From Trichosphaerium sp. ATCC 40318 (taxonomy: Eukaryota; Discosea; Flabellinia; Trichosidae): a stretch of DNA of 64,000 nt. Under the pieces are notes generated by a model. The model saw nothing but the letters and a program-made list of their open reading frames with translations. It had not been told where the DNA came from and did no database searches. The position numbers and the translations under genes are program-made. The stretch covers positions 62,001-126,000 of the forward strand of contig JALMLS010000568.1 of assembly GCA_038496445.1 (NCBI GenBank), written 5' to 3'. Shown here piece after piece: positions 1 to 11,800 of the stretch (position 1 is its first letter; each line of letters opens with the position of its first letter).

Positions 1-567
1 ACCATCTTCTCCATCAACTTCCACACAAAGTATTGACCCGTCTGCGTAGTTTTGAGAGCAATCTCTTATATTTAACTGACCGAAATGAGGAGAGAGATCG
101 ATGAGTTCTTTAACACTTGGATCCATATATAATGTCAAACATGTTGTTTTGATAGTTTTAAGTGATGAGCAATCTTTTGGAATTGTACATAAACTGACTG
201 ATTGTAGTTGAGTACAACAAGAAAGGGCTTCTACAATATCATTTATAGTTTTGTTGTCACCAATGCTAGCATCGATAACAACATTTCTTAGTGTCTCGGA
301 GCAAGATTTTATAGCATCAATAAGAGTTTTCGCGTCTATTGTCCCGTTTATAATCAAGTCTCGCAAAGGAGCTTTTTTTAGAATATTTAATACCTCTGTT
401 GGCTTGCTGTACGCTTTACTTTCATATTTTACTTGTCCAGCCATATCTTTTGAAGTGTATGGGAGACATCTTGTTGTTTTCGTAACGGAACGCAGCGCTA
501 CGATTGAGGAGAGTGGGAGGTACTGAGATACCTCAAATACGATATCGTCTTGTGATATTAGAGCCAT
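1..567 (-). CDS. F-box / leucine-rich-repeat-like protein, 5' part
   Basis: Open frame of 189 codons from an ATG at 567 down to the window edge, with no stop, so the C-terminus lies outside. Residues 5-35 look like an F-box (DDIVFEVSQYLPLSSIVALR), followed by segments with LRR-like spacing (LRDLIINGTID, LQSVSLCTIP, FGQLNIRDCS). F-box proteins usually bring substrates to SCF ubiquitin ligases through Skp1; the LRR part binds the substrate. That role is inferred from family. No intron is needed in the visible part. Two related F-box/LRR loci lie at 3493-4789 (broken) and 5883-6715, so this is a small local family. Confidence 0.65.
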   Translation of the reverse strand, partial: MALISQDDIVFEVSQYLPLSSIVALRSVTKTTRCLPYTSKDMAGQVKYESKAYSKPTEVLNILKKAPLRDLIINGTIDAKTLIDAIKSCSETLRNVVIDASIGDNKTINDIVEALSCCTQLQSVSLCTIPKDCSSLKTIKTTCLTLYMDPSVKELIDLSPHFGQLNIRDCSQNYADGSILCVEVDGEDG

Positions 568-1271
568 TGTAATGCTGTGTAGTTGTTCTAGCAATAGAAA
601 TAAGCGATTGTCTTGTTTGCTTGTTTTCACTGAAAAAAGAACATCGTTGCGTGGCAGTTTGATGAAACAACACGTGTCAGCTATGCGAGTTCATCAGGAG
701 TATTTCAACCAAGCCATCTGTTGGTTCGCTTGTTGAACAAGCGTCTTGATGACAGAAATCGTCTCAAACATTGGAGGAAGTGTTGTTGGAAAAGTGGATT
801 GTGCTTGTTTAAACCATTCCCCATTTCACATAATTTTCTCTGTGTGTGCCACAAATAAGTAGTACATTACATTAAAATTATCTATTCTTCTATAGATGAA
901 ACTAACTATAAACTCTACTGCTGTCGTAGCGCTGCATTATGCACTCATAGTGCTGTTAACGACTTAAGTCGACTTAAAGTCATTTATTTACAGTTGAAGT
1001 CAAGTCGAACCGAGTCATTAGCAACTACTCACTTAGCATGTTGAACAAAGAGGCAAAATCGTTCGCATTTGGATCATCCTGAGATATTGTATATGTCTGT
1101 AAACGCCTGTTGTCCTTTCATATGAAAATTTCAATGACAATTCAAGTGATTTTAAAGTACCCTTGAAAAACTTATCACAATTTTTGTTATTGAAAATCCC
1201 ATCTATCAAACTTTCTGATTTTCAACATACTTTCTCCGTTATTGACACAAAGGGATCAAGAGTACAGTATT
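568..1271. other. Intergenic, AAGTCGACT-rich patch
   Basis: No gene supported. It holds the 5' side of the F-box gene and the 3' side of the phosphatase gene. At about 945-1016 there is a cluster of GACTTAAGTCGACTT-like words with partly palindromic halves; similar words recur at 55855-55935, so this may be a dispersed repeat or MITE remnant. Confidence 0.4.
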
Positions 1272-2253
1272 CTAGTCTTTTTTATTGTGTTTATAGTTAT
1301 ACACCACACGTATTGAAGCACAAGGTGGTAAATTAACAATGTCCTTATCTGAACGAATAAGATGTTTTGGATCTTCTGCCAAGTGCAGAATTTTATATTC
1401 TCCATCAAAATGATCTTTAATCTCTTCATCCAGATCTTTCATTATAAGGTTTGTCAAGTAGACTTCTTTTTTTTCTCCCTATTGTATGGTAAAGATGTCG
1501 TTTTATAAACAAGAATTTTTTGGTTTTTTTGATTGTTAGCAAATACCTTTGGTCCAATAATGTTGAACACATATGAACCGAATGGTCCTCTACCTTTGCG
1601 TGATTTGTAGTTTGGATCATGTAGCTCCATATCATAATCTTCAAGCTGGACAATAAATCCGCTGTTAGGACATATAAGAGGTCTTGCCTAAAAATGTAAA
1701 CAAGGGAATACAAGATTGAATGGATGTACCTTTGATAGTAAATCACGTGCAACATTAAAGTTCATATCACGCTTCCACATCAAATAAGCAATAACAACAC
1801 TTGCAGATCTATACACTTATTATTTTCCAGAACATTTCTAGCAAAGAAGCTGCAGCGCAGTTCGAAGTTAAGAGGAAGAAACAAGTGTTCCCTTTTCACG
1901 TAATTTTGTTTAAACCGTTGTTTGTACCTGGAGACGCCTGCAGAGCAATGAACAAGTGTATTTTCACCTTTAGACATGCATAAATCAATAAATGCGTTGG
2001 TTTCACCAAAATGTTGCCGTAGATTGTAGTCTGGATCATCAGGTACGCCGCATTGACAAATATTGAACAAATTGGCGTTAGGGTTAGGTGCTTTAACTAA
2101 GGACACGATGTTTTTAATATTTAGGCTCTGAAGTAGGTCTTTATCGATTGCCGCATGTATAGAACCAATGTATAGGTACTCCACCACCTGTTGAATATGG
2201 TCGTTTTCCATCAGCGTTGATATGAGTGTTAATTTTGAACTTTTTAACACCAA
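1272..2253 (-). CDS. Dual-specificity protein phosphatase
   Basis: Four exons join in phase: 1928-2253, 1730-1808, 1547-1687 and 1272-1478, giving about 250 aa. The first exon carries the DSP fold with a candidate general-acid aspartate (GVPDDPDYN) and the catalytic loop HCSAGVSR, interrupted by an intron inside the Arg codon; splicing to the exon at 1808 restores HCSAGVSRSASVVIAYLM, the standard cysteine-phosphatase signature CX5R. The family removes phosphate from Ser/Thr and Tyr, often on MAP kinases. The C-terminal 110 residues after the catalytic domain have no recognised domain. Start taken at the first ATG of the frame; a second Met 14 codons further in is also possible. Confidence 0.85.
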
Positions 2254-2571
2254 AACAACTTAATCACTTTCACAGAATATGTTTACCAAAAACAGTGCGT
2301 GACAGCTTCAATTCAATGCAATATTATGGTGCCTTGATAGGGGGGCATCTAAAATCGTTGTTGATAGCACTACACTTGCTGTAAAATGGCCATGTTACTT
2401 TTGTATCAAAAAAAGAAAACACGTGTTACTCTACACCAACAATGGAGTACATGCAGCCTAAAAGCCAGGAGCAGTCCTTCCAAGCAATTTTGTGGTTCAT
2501 GGTGTCAAGCGGAAGCCCGTTTAAGTTTTATTTAAATCAAACTTAACCCGCTATTGTTAAAAAAACCGCAA
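2254..2571. promoter_or_regulatory. Divergent intergenic region
   Basis: This 318 bp stretch separates the starts of the phosphatase (minus) and the MORN-type gene (plus) and so must hold both promoters. I see no clear TATA box or other named element. Confidence 0.3.
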
Positions 2572-3219
2572 ATGTCAGCAAAACGCAAGGTACTCTTTAC
2601 ATTATTTGCTTTTGACGTTTCTAATAAAATACAATAGCAAACTACGTTTAAATTAGACAATCACCGTCTGTTGAACCTACCTATAGAGCTACAGCTTAAT
2701 ATCACCGATTTAGACTTTAGAACGTATAAAATATGGCCTCTTCTATCAAAAAAGGCGGCAACAACATCACGATTTGACTGTGATATGAAAAAACATGGCA
2801 GCTGGCTAAGGAAAAAAAACTGCCACAACACTACCTTAAAGATAAATTCTGTACTTAAAGTCAAGTGTTATTGGAAGCATGGACAGGCTCATGGAGAGTA
2901 TAAAAGGTGGTATGATAACGGACAAGTACATGTACAATGTAGCTTTGTAAATAATAAGTGGGAAGGAGAGTATAGACGTTGGTATATGCATGGTCAATTA
3001 GCTGAAAAGTATTTTTATGTTGATGGTAAACTTGAAGGAGATTATAAGGAGTGGTATGATAATGGTCAGCTACAGATGCAATGTTGTTATTTACATGATA
3101 AGCTTCATGGAGAGTATAAGATGTGGTATATGACTGGTAGTTTGTGTAAACATAGAAACTATATCAATGACAAACTTGCAAAACAGTATACTGTAGTACG
3201 AAAATACTTATTGAGCTAA
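2572..3219 (+). CDS. MORN/YwqK-type repeat protein
   Basis: Two exons: 2572-2589 (MSAKRK) and 2638-3219, with a 48 nt intron GTACTC...AATAG; 199 aa. The N-terminus has a short F-box-like segment (LPIELQLNITDLDF). From residue about 80 there are four to five repeats of about 23 residues with the pattern WY-x2-GQ...Y...KxxGEY, as in the MORN_2/YwqK family. Such repeats, often behind an F-box-like start, are common in bacteria and in marseillevirus-type giant viruses, and less common in eukaryotes. Function unknown; the repeats usually form a beta-meander that binds partners or membranes. The intron shows it is now a host gene. Confidence 0.7.
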
Positions 3220-3492
3220 GACGTATTCTTCAATTTCTTAATGTTTGTACCAAAGTGACATTGCCCTGTTGTAATAAAAATTTAGCTAGTGTATCATCAG
3301 TGGGATTGGGTTGCCTAGTATGTACTTGTCTTAATATTTTGTGAACAAGATTATACGGCATTCTCGTTTGTAGTCATTCAACTTTCAGTTTAATAAAATA
3401 AAAAAACTGTTAGATCTGGAAACCCTTAGGAATTCTACATTTTTATACCTAGTGGCTCAGTTGCTTTAACTGTGATTGTATTGTTTCATGCA

Positions 3493-4789
3493 CTAAGAAT
3501 AGATTTGAGGGATGTCATGTGCTTCAAAGCAGTCGTTTGTTACATATGGACAATGTTCTAGATCGAGGTGTTTGAGATTGATCAACGTTTTCAATCCTGA
3601 GTCTGTAATTCTGTTGCACAACCACAGCTTGAGGCTCTTGAGAATACTAAGTATTTCAAGCTGTCTGTCACGTTTTTGCAGTCACTAAGGTGTAGGTGTC
3701 TAACATTTGTCAAACATTTTATTCGTTACAGATAAACCACCCGTAATAGTAACTGTTTGTGCATTGCAAAGATGTTTTAGCCATGACTCTTTTGGGTTAT
3801 AAATTGATATTGTGTGAACGTTCTTAAGTGCCTTTATTCTTTCTACAGTAATTAGATAGAGCCTTCAATGAAACATCTGTTATCGCACAGTGGTAGAGAC
3901 TTATCTCATGAATGGTGTGCTTGCCACCTTGTAACTGTGTAAGGATACTGTCATCTGAAATTTTGGATTCCTTAGCTTTATAGTGTGAACACCAGACAGG
4001 CAAGCCATGTCTTACTCTGGTAGTACAACATCATCACAATGTATTTTGTATTTTGAGCAATGGACTGCCCTTTAGGACATTACAACCATGCGAGTCGTGC
4101 CCCCTTGAATACCTCTAATTCTATCGGTTAGACTATGCACATCCTCTAAGTTTCTGATTTTAAACCATTGGCAGCGTATTTCAGTCCCGTGTTTTACAAA
4201 ATATTGAAATGGTAATTTCCATTCTGTTAATAGTAATTTAAACACAAAAACAGGCCTTAGATCCTAATCAGTGAAGGCTATTTGTCCTAATTACTGTTAC
4301 GATAATGCCTCCACAGTAGGCCCTCTAATTTAGGTTAAGGGCGCTCAGAACTGTCCATAAATCAACAGCAACTACAGAACTAACAACAAACGTTACTATG
4401 GAACCACGGAACCCAAAGAACTGAAAGAGCCAAAGAATGTTTTTACACTCTTCCGAACATCAAAAGAATGCCTGACGTTTATTACTATGCTGATGGTACA
4501 CACAACTTCAGTATAAATGGTAATCCCCGAATGACAATATCTAGCCAGGTGGTGGAGTTGAAAGTACATACCACCAATGCAAGCTCTAGTATATCCTTTC
4601 TTATCTAGTTTGGCATTGCCACCTTAAATAAAAGCCAATGTTATACTGAATAATTTTGTTAAACACGTGACAGACTGTCGAAGCTCTAATGCGTTGCCAT
4701 CTTGTAAAATATTGTAAAATATGCCTTAATGTCTCTAGTGGTAAGTCTTGTACTTGTAACTGTTCTACACCCAAACACCAGCTACCCAT
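3493..4789 (-). pseudogene. F-box/LRR pseudogene
   Basis: An ATG at 4789 opens a frame with an F-box-like stretch (LPLETLRHILQYFTRW) that stops after 62 codons. Farther along on the same strand are AMN1/FBXL-type LRR pieces (KLWLCNRITDSGLKTL and LKHLDLEHCPYVTND near 3510-3650; VRHLHLSDCKNVTD near 3660-3710; ISLYHCAITDVSLKAL near 3850-3910), but they lie in different frames with stops between them, and I found no set of introns that joins them. I read it as a decayed paralogue of the F-box/LRR genes on either side. A gene with many unrecognised introns is a weaker alternative. Confidence 0.65.
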
Positions 4790-5132
4790 TTTTTGGCTTT
4801 CTGTCTTTTTTTCTCACCACAATTTGACAAAATCAATGAAGTAGTGAGCTCAACATGCGTCACATGTAAGTAGTCTGAGTTTGAACCACAGATCAACGGG
4901 TACGTAATCCCGTAAGTATTTTAGTGTAATTTGTGTTGTCACAAGCCACATCATTGCAACAAATGAGTCGCAAAAGAAAATAGAGACAAGCGAAAATCAA
5001 AAAATATTTAACATTTATTCCGTACTTTTAAAAGTGTTTTGAGAGCGTATTAGGTTTGTGTAGGATTGTTTTTTACAGACATGCCATAGCGACTAGAAAT
5101 CTTTTGGCGTTTTTTTCTTTGTTTTTGACGCT
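4790..5132. other. Intergenic
   Basis: Lies between the start of the F-box/LRR relic and the 3' end of the bL27m gene. No gene or repeat recognised. Confidence 0.3.
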
Positions 5133-5748
5133 TTACCGAATGTCATCTTTTGGATACTTTGGTAGCTCGTCTCTTACGCATAGATACGTTCTTTTCTTGA
5201 ATCCTTTAGCATACGGGTTACCGTTGCTCCATCCTTCAATCTTTCTTTGAACAACATATAGATAACCAGGCTTTGACGCAAAGATCCTACAGGCGTAGAG
5301 CGCTTAGAACCTTTTTAATGATTTTATGACATACCCAAAATCTCTTGCTTGTCTGGTACCTTCTCCCGGCCAATAGCGGTTACCTGTACGTAATATGAGT
5401 ACTTTTAAGGCTTTTGTTCAGGAAAAGCATTGTTTTGGCTTCAAATAGTGACGTACCCTTTTGTGTAGCTAGTATTTCGCCTGTTTTTATCTTTTGGAAC
5501 ATGCTTCTTTTCAATCCCCATGATTTAGGTTTTCTGTTGTCCGGTCTGTTTTTTGTTTGACCTGCCGATGTAGTACCGGCGTAGCGGCTGCGTTATTTGT
5601 AAGTAAATAAACTTTTTGTTCAAAATTAAAGCTACGCCGCTTAATGCGTCTATCCGATAACGTACACTGTTGGTGTATTTTGTATGCGTGAATTTATACT
5701 AGTAGGCGCCGTAGCAGTCATCTGCCGGCTCGCTAAAGCTCTGAACAT
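5133..5748 (-). CDS. MRPL27: Mitochondrial 50S ribosomal protein bL27
   Basis: Four short exons join in phase: 5666-5748, 5457-5587, 5335-5410 and 5133-5286 (444 nt, 147 aa). Introns start GTACGT or GTATGT. The N-terminus MFRALASRQMTATAPTS is Arg/Ser/Thr-rich without acids, like a mitochondrial presequence. The mature part follows bL27: YAGTTSAGQTKNRPDNRKPK, then WGLKR, then TGNRYWPGEGTRQARDFGIF, matching the bacterial pattern KKAGGSTKNGRDS...LGVKR...G.NV..GRDHTLFA. bL27 sits near the peptidyl-transferase centre of the large subunit. The C-terminal 50 residues are an extension beyond bacterial bL27. No exon is long enough to stand out by length alone. Confidence 0.85.
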
Positions 5749-5882
5749 TGCGCCTGGTTTGTTGCTGCGAGACTACTCTGGGCGTCAATTTAGTCAAAAT
5801 GAAGTATGCTCGGTAGAAAAACTTGTTAATACTCAAACACCTTTTTAAGGCACAGCAAGTCTATATATACAACCCAATAGCA

Positions 5883-6715
5883 ATGGCCACCCATAAATCT
5901 GTAGAAGTTTTACCGTACGAGTTGGTTGTACAAATATTTTACGCGTTACCTCTCAAAAGTCGCGGTTCTATGCTTACAGTACGTTTATTTCGCGAAAGCA
6001 ACACTAATGGGGACAGACATGCAAAAAATGGCACTCTACGTTAACGACATACGCGCCATCGCTGAACATGGTTAGTAGCGCAGAGACTCTTACAATTACA
6101 GCAAATCCGTTCATTCTACAATTCAAAAATCTTGTAGCGTTGAATTTATCAGAGTGTTGCTATTTGAACACAATAGAGCCTCTTCTCGTTCACACAAACT
6201 TACGTTACCTGTACGTCGCACGTTTACTGACTCTACAAAAAAGTAACTGTATCACATAACGCGTTAGTAACTCTTAATTTGCTCTAGGAACATAGAATGG
6301 TGTATGTCAGTGCCACAAACTGAAATTGCTTTGTTGCGTAAACTACATCATCTACACACTCTATGTCTTGGCTTCTTGCGCCTTGAGGACGAGTCAATCA
6401 ACGATTTGATTGGAATAACCTCGCTAAAGGTTCTCGATCTGCGATGGAACATGAACGTGACAGACGAAGGATTACAGCGCTTACACAAGCTACGTATGCT
6501 TGAGATGCTGAGTGCGTAGTCCAAAATCTCAGATATTTTTTTTTCTAACTTTTTTTGTAGTTTTGGTAGGAACGCGGTATACACCGGAGGTAGTTAAAGA
6601 ATTAACTGGTATGCCTTCTATGAAGCGCATTGTTCTTGAAGATGATGTTAATGTATCACTTGCAACGTATTTGGATGAATACAAATCCCTTAATGTAATA
6701 AAAAGTATTTATTAG
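5883..6715 (+). CDS. F-box / leucine-rich-repeat protein
   Basis: Four exons in phase: 5883-5978, 6017-6210, 6288-6511 and 6561-6715, 222 aa. The first intron is only 38 nt. Residues 8-40 form an F-box (LPYELVVQIFYALPLKSRGS followed by MLTTCKKW). LRR segments follow: LVALNLSECCYLNTI, LRYLNIEWCMS, LHTLCLGFLRLEDESI, LKVLDLRWNMNVTDEGL. This is the FBXL layout; a role as substrate receptor of an SCF ubiquitin ligase is inferred from family. The intact frame contrasts with the related broken locus at 3493-4789. Confidence 0.8.
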
Positions 6716-6914
6716 CAATACATGAAGCTAACATTTTATTTTTTTTTCTTTTCAAAAGTTGCAAACTGGCTCGTAGTCTTAAGACACAACTACAATCATG
6801 CTATACCTTGAGAATCTTTCATGGTTATTGGAAAAAATTGAGCAGGGTATCGCTGATTTGTTACTTAAGTACGAACTGTTTGTCTAAACTTTTTCTTTTT
6901 ATTTTCTGTTTGTT

Positions 6915-8171
6915 TTAGTACGCAGCGATTTTTTCTTGCATGATTTCTACAAGCTCTTCTGTTGTTTTGTTAGGTTTTACTTTTTTTTCTACCATCTTAT
7001 CATACCACGTAGAAGCAGAGTGAGGATCTTCATTATCAAGGTAAAATTGCATAATGACATTAAATGGAAAATGTCCAAGCGGCAAGTTTTTCTCAAGCAG
7101 AAAGTTGTATGCATACAGAATACCCTTCTCATTACATAGCAATACATGAGCTTCGATAAGGAAAAAAATGCAAATATCACTATGATAAATATGATACTTG
7201 ACCATATGTTCATGATACTCAACAGTACGTTCAGGTCTACCAACAGCATTATAATATCTCATCAAAGCAGCATAAGTATTTGTACCCATTTTAAACCCAG
7301 ATTTTTGCATATCTTCAACAACATTTAATACTTCTTTTTCAGTACTCTTTAAAGTAGCATGAAGTCCAATCAAGTGAGTATAAATAAAAGAATTAACTTT
7401 AAACCCTTCGCCAACCATTCTATGAGTAACACTCGTTACATTATCTTTTAATCCAAGCTTGCAGTAAAGACGAACAATAGCACAGAAAGTAGAAAATTCT
7501 ATCTTTTGATTTGATTCAAGCAACTCTTCTGCAAGTCCTTGAGCTTCGTATAACTTAAATGTTTTGATATAATAATTTATCAATAATGTAACTGTATTAG
7601 AATCTGGTTTAACATCATTCTTACTAAACTCACGTAAACAAGATCCCACCCTTGAATCCATGCTTGGAGTATCAGCTGCTGATTTAGTGTAAAACCTTAT
7701 TAAACCTCTTAATGTCCATTTATCCATCCGTAGATTCAGTTTCTTGATTTTTGAAAGGATTAATTCAATTTCCTCTTCTGTCATATCATAGCGTCCTAGA
7801 ACTGTGTTGTACGTCACAATGTTCGTTTCTACTGATGGATCTTTTTCACATTCGTTTAGTATTGGGAAAACTTGCGCGCTAGGCGCTATTTTGATCAAAG
7901 TGTTGTAAACGAATGCATCTGGTTTTAATCCTTGTTTTTTTAGGACGTTTAGTTCTTTTACGGCGTACACATAATCATCTATACGCGACATACACCATAC
8001 CCAATCTCTTAGGCGCTTGTTTGTTATCAAATGAGCCTCGGCGGCGTATTTTTCTTTAGAACGCCTGACGAAGTCAGATCGCTTTTGAATACGCATAGGA
8101 TCGAATTGTTGGCCTCTATAAACGCCGTAAGAGCGTGTTTGGTGCGGTTTCGTTGTTTTTATTCCAGACAC
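6915..8171 (-). CDS. Pentatricopeptide-repeat (PPR) protein
   Basis: A single long open exon of 418 codons. It carries about eight 35-residue PPR motifs, for example PDAFVYNTLIK, ETNIVTYNTVLGRY, PDSNTVTLLINYY, KVNSFIYTHLIGLHATL, MGTNTYAALMRYYNAVGR and LPLGHFPFNVIMQFYLDN. PPR proteins bind organellar RNA base by base and act in mitochondrial RNA processing or translation. The start is unresolved: the frame is open upstream only to a TAG at about 8181 and the codon at 8171 is GTG, so a short 5' exon is likely; one candidate begins near ATG 8305. The stretch SVSGIKTTKPHQTRSYG is basic and could be part of a mitochondrial presequence. It ends in KIAAY. Confidence 0.85.
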   Translation of the reverse strand: MSGIKTTKPHQTRSYGVYRGQQFDPMRIQKRSDFVRRSKEKYAAEAHLITNKRLRDWVWCMSRIDDYVYAVKELNVLKKQGLKPDAFVYNTLIKIAPSAQVFPILNECEKDPSVETNIVTYNTVLGRYDMTEEEIELILSKIKKLNLRMDKWTLRGLIRFYTKSAADTPSMDSRVGSCLREFSKNDVKPDSNTVTLLINYYIKTFKLYEAQGLAEELLESNQKIEFSTFCAIVRLYCKLGLKDNVTSVTHRMVGEGFKVNSFIYTHLIGLHATLKSTEKEVLNVVEDMQKSGFKMGTNTYAALMRYYNAVGRPERTVEYHEHMVKYHIYHSDICIFFLIEAHVLLCNEKGILYAYNFLLEKNLPLGHFPFNVIMQFYLDNEDPHSASTWYDKMVEKKVKPNKTTEELVEIMQEKIAAY

Positions 8172-8366
8172 GGATCGTAAGCTCTATAACAATAAGATTT
8201 AATTAATACACGTTGGCCACGCATAGATGGCATAATTACAAGCGCAAAGTGGCAAAAACATTCGCAATAATTTATTCGTGCGTAGGACTCAGTTTTGAGC
8301 ATCGTTGTGGTTTGTTAGTGTAAAAGCGACACGTACTGTTAAGCTATGGAATCGTAGCATATTTTA

Positions 8367-8558
8367 CTACAATGCTTTATTAATATCGTGGTTATGGGTG
8401 GTGACCTTTTGGGCGTTCTCTAACTTCTCAGTCAGCGAAAGGTCAAAGCGGAGAATCCAACGTATTACTTCTGCCATAGAGAGTTCAAGCGGTAAAGGTA
8501 AGCCATCTTTGTGTCGAAGCGCTAAAATGGCTAAAATCGCCAAATGTTGTTTTGCCAT
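8367..8558 (-). CDS. Small hypothetical ORF
   Basis: A 63-codon ATG frame on the minus strand, with an amphipathic N-terminus (MAKQHLAILAILALRHKDG). No domain recognised and no certain splice partner. It may be one exon of a small gene or chance. Confidence 0.25.
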   Translation of the reverse strand: MAKQHLAILAILALRHKDGLPLPLELSMAEVIRWILRFDLSLTEKLENAQKVTTHNHDINKAL

Positions 8559-8869
8559 TTATGTATTGACTTCAAGCAGATCTAGGAGTACATCATATTA
8601 GACTTTACGTTCATACTGACGTTTACAAACTTACGAAACAGGCAAGTGACTATTGACGCATGAAACGAATTTGACACACTATATAACTCCATTTGAAAGC
8701 ATAACAGTCGTTTTTTTTTCTAATTACACGTGAATGCAAACGCCAAGCCCTAAAAGCTTATAAAAACGTCCTAAAATCCACTAGAAGCGTATACTGAAAG
8801 AATTGCAAAAAAAGGGAGACAATCTACAAAATTAGCAATAATTAACGTATTAAATTATAAACCGATTAA
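8559..8869. other. Upstream region of the RapGAP fusion gene
   Basis: AT-rich, no gene recognised. It holds the promoter of the plus-strand gene that starts at 8870. Confidence 0.3.
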
Positions 8870-11800
8870 ATGGAACCAAGAGATGCAGACTCAGAAGAGA
8901 AATCATCACCGCTAGATAAAGCAACAGCAGGATTTTATTGCTCGAGAATTACGCGTGGCTCGTCAAAACAGTATTGGTTTGAATATGACAGCGATTTTCA
9001 CCTCGTACGTGTTGCTCTAAAGCGCGTAGTTAAAAAAAATAACACCCGTTGATCTTCTAGCTTCGATACTACTCAGACCGTACAGCCAAGAGAACAAAAC
9101 GCAAGTATAGAGGAGCTATATACCTCAAAAGGGCCCAGATATCTTACAACATAAGAGACAACAACAGGATACTGAAGATCAAACCAAGGGTACGCAACAG
9201 TACACTTGTAGTGTTCCGTAGTTTCCTTGAGTGACATCGTGCAGGCTGGCAAGGCAGAGATCTTAAGCAACCCATCCAGTACGAGATTAGAACAATTCGT
9301 CGAAACGTTGTTTTCTAACGACTAATAGTGGAATTCTATGACCTTCTAAAAGCAATACATAAACGACATGATATTTCTAACCTTGTTGCGACAAGTCTTG
9401 AGGAAAACGTGAAGCTAACTGGTGAGCATGAATCAAAAACAAACATAAATCTTTTCGCTCTGTTCTCTTGATTTTCTTACATCTCTGTAGAACTTTCGAG
9501 TATTGATGTATACACTATTGATGGTAGATCAATTCCTCTAGCTTCTCTACTAGGCGAGGACCCGGCTGTTATACTATTCCTAAAGCACTTTAAATGGTAC
9601 TGCTTAAAATTTTTTTTTTGCTATATTTGAAAGACTTATATCTATCAGTCCCGTATGTATTAAAGCTGCAGAGATTGTTGTACGAGCGACTGCTACTTTT
9701 AGAAACTTAGGCACACGTGTGATAATAGTTGCACACGGTGCACCGCCACATGTTCTTTCTTTTATCGATGAGAATGAGTACACAGGTACGAATACTTTTT
9801 TTACAAGGTTTTGGCTTGTTATTAATTATGTAGGTGAGATTTACTTGGATTCGTCCAAGAGTGTACTACGATATTATAGATCAAAGGATAATTCAATAGA
9901 ACGAAGGAGACGCGTATTCTCGCCTGTTGACGAGTAAGAAACTATTGCAATGACCTGGGTCCTAATTTTAAGGCATTATGCTTTGTATATTGTTTCTAGG
10001 GATAAGGGTATAATATACAGTACTACGACTGAAGTCTTTGATATTAAATCAATGACTGCATCTATTATTCAGTTCTCTTGTCAGTATCCAGCCAACGTTT
10101 GGACTTCAGCAAGTCCTTTTATGGAGTGGAAATATGTTGAGGTAGTTTTGAGCTACTTTTCTTTTTTTTTTTGTTTCTGATAACGAAATAGCATGGATGT
10201 GGGCAAGCTGAGTTGGTTGATACTACAATACCTGGTTACTCTTTCGAATATGGTAGAAAGCTACCAACGATGAAGAATGATGTTTTTCTTATAAAGAGCG
10301 TTAAACTGTTTCAGCACTTCTTTGATGCCAACGGTAGTTTTTGAAACTAGATGTTCTTTCAACTCATCTTCCTGTTTTTTAGAGGTAGCAACCTTTTGGA
10401 TTTGTAAGGATCTTCGTGATCCAATGTTACTGTGCTTTAGAGCACCTAATGTTCATACTGGTGATAGCAAGGCCATGATTGTAGATCACAGGGTAACTTG
10501 TTTAAATATCTTGTTCTTTTTTTTCTTTTTTTTTCTATTTCGAATTTTATTTTTGACTTTGCTAGGGTGTAACAAGAAAGATTGTTCCAAAAGGATTAAA
10601 ATATCCAAAGCTACGTATTAAATATTTACTACAGCATGCTTGTGGATATGACGAGAAGAGTGCTGAATCGGCAAAGTTTGACCAGGTACACTGTATATTT
10701 ATGTCTAGTACTATGGCTAACATTTTCTTTCTTATCAAAGCTAATTGATTCACGACAAATGAGACATCATATTTCATTAGAATTGGAACAAATAAGTACC
10801 AAAATGCATTATTCATTTGGTGTACTGTATGCTGGTCCAGGACAAACTAGTGAGTCTCAATGGTATACAAATGGTGCGAGATAATTTATTTTTTTAAATT
10901 ATTGTTGTTTCATGTGTTAAGCTTAGTTGTATAGAAAAGCATTCAACAGATTTTGAAGAGTTTTTAGACTGGCTCGGTAATCGAGTTGCTCTTAAAGGAT
11001 GGTCACATCACTCCGGTGGTTTACAGACAACAGGCAAGGCTTCCGTTGTTATTATCATTTTAGCACTATTATTGTTTTTAACACCAAACACTAGGGAGCG
11101 GAAAAGATGGTAATTTTATGTACTACAGTTGGATGAACAGCATTGAGATTTGCTTTCACGTATCAACTTTAATACCTTTCCATCCTGCGGATCCTACAAG
11201 GTACGCGTGTTTATGAGATAATTATGGGAGTATAATATACAAACCAATAAAATAGGAAGCGTCATATTGGAAATGATAGAGTTATTATTGTTTTTAAAGA
11301 AGATAAAGATCAAAAGATAGATGTTACAACATTTAAGTCTCGTGTTCAGCGTACGGAATATGAAAATGCTAAGCGTTTAATTACTGATATATACTAATTA
11401 GAGACTTTCTTTATTGTACACAAGGAAGCAAACTCGCACAAGAAAAAGACTAAGTATAGGTAAGCAAAGAACGATCATTGATTTTGTGCTTCTAAACGCC
11501 TCTGTAGAATAGAGATTGCTAATAAGCAGCCTATACCAGCCTATCCACCTTTCCTCCCCGACCCTCCAATTCTATTAAAAACAGAGGCAACCAGATTGTT
11601 CCTACTGAACAAGAGTATGACCTTTATTTTTTTGTGCGGAACTCATGTTTTTATTAATATTTTCTTCAAGTGATAAATGCTGAACGTGTTGCTTTTACTG
11701 CTGTGCCTGGTTATCTAAAATGTCTCTCTGTAACAAACAGATTGAATATACTGGAATTTGCTAAGAAGTATCCTACGATTCAGTCGAGAAAAGGTAAATT

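Noticed and set aside
251-526. 91-codon plus-strand ORF
   Set aside because: Lies antisense to the F-box/LRR frame at 1-567, which has the recognisable protein.
8305-8601. 98-codon plus-strand ORF
   Set aside because: No domain; overlaps a minus ORF and the 5' region of the PPR gene. Not supported on either strand.
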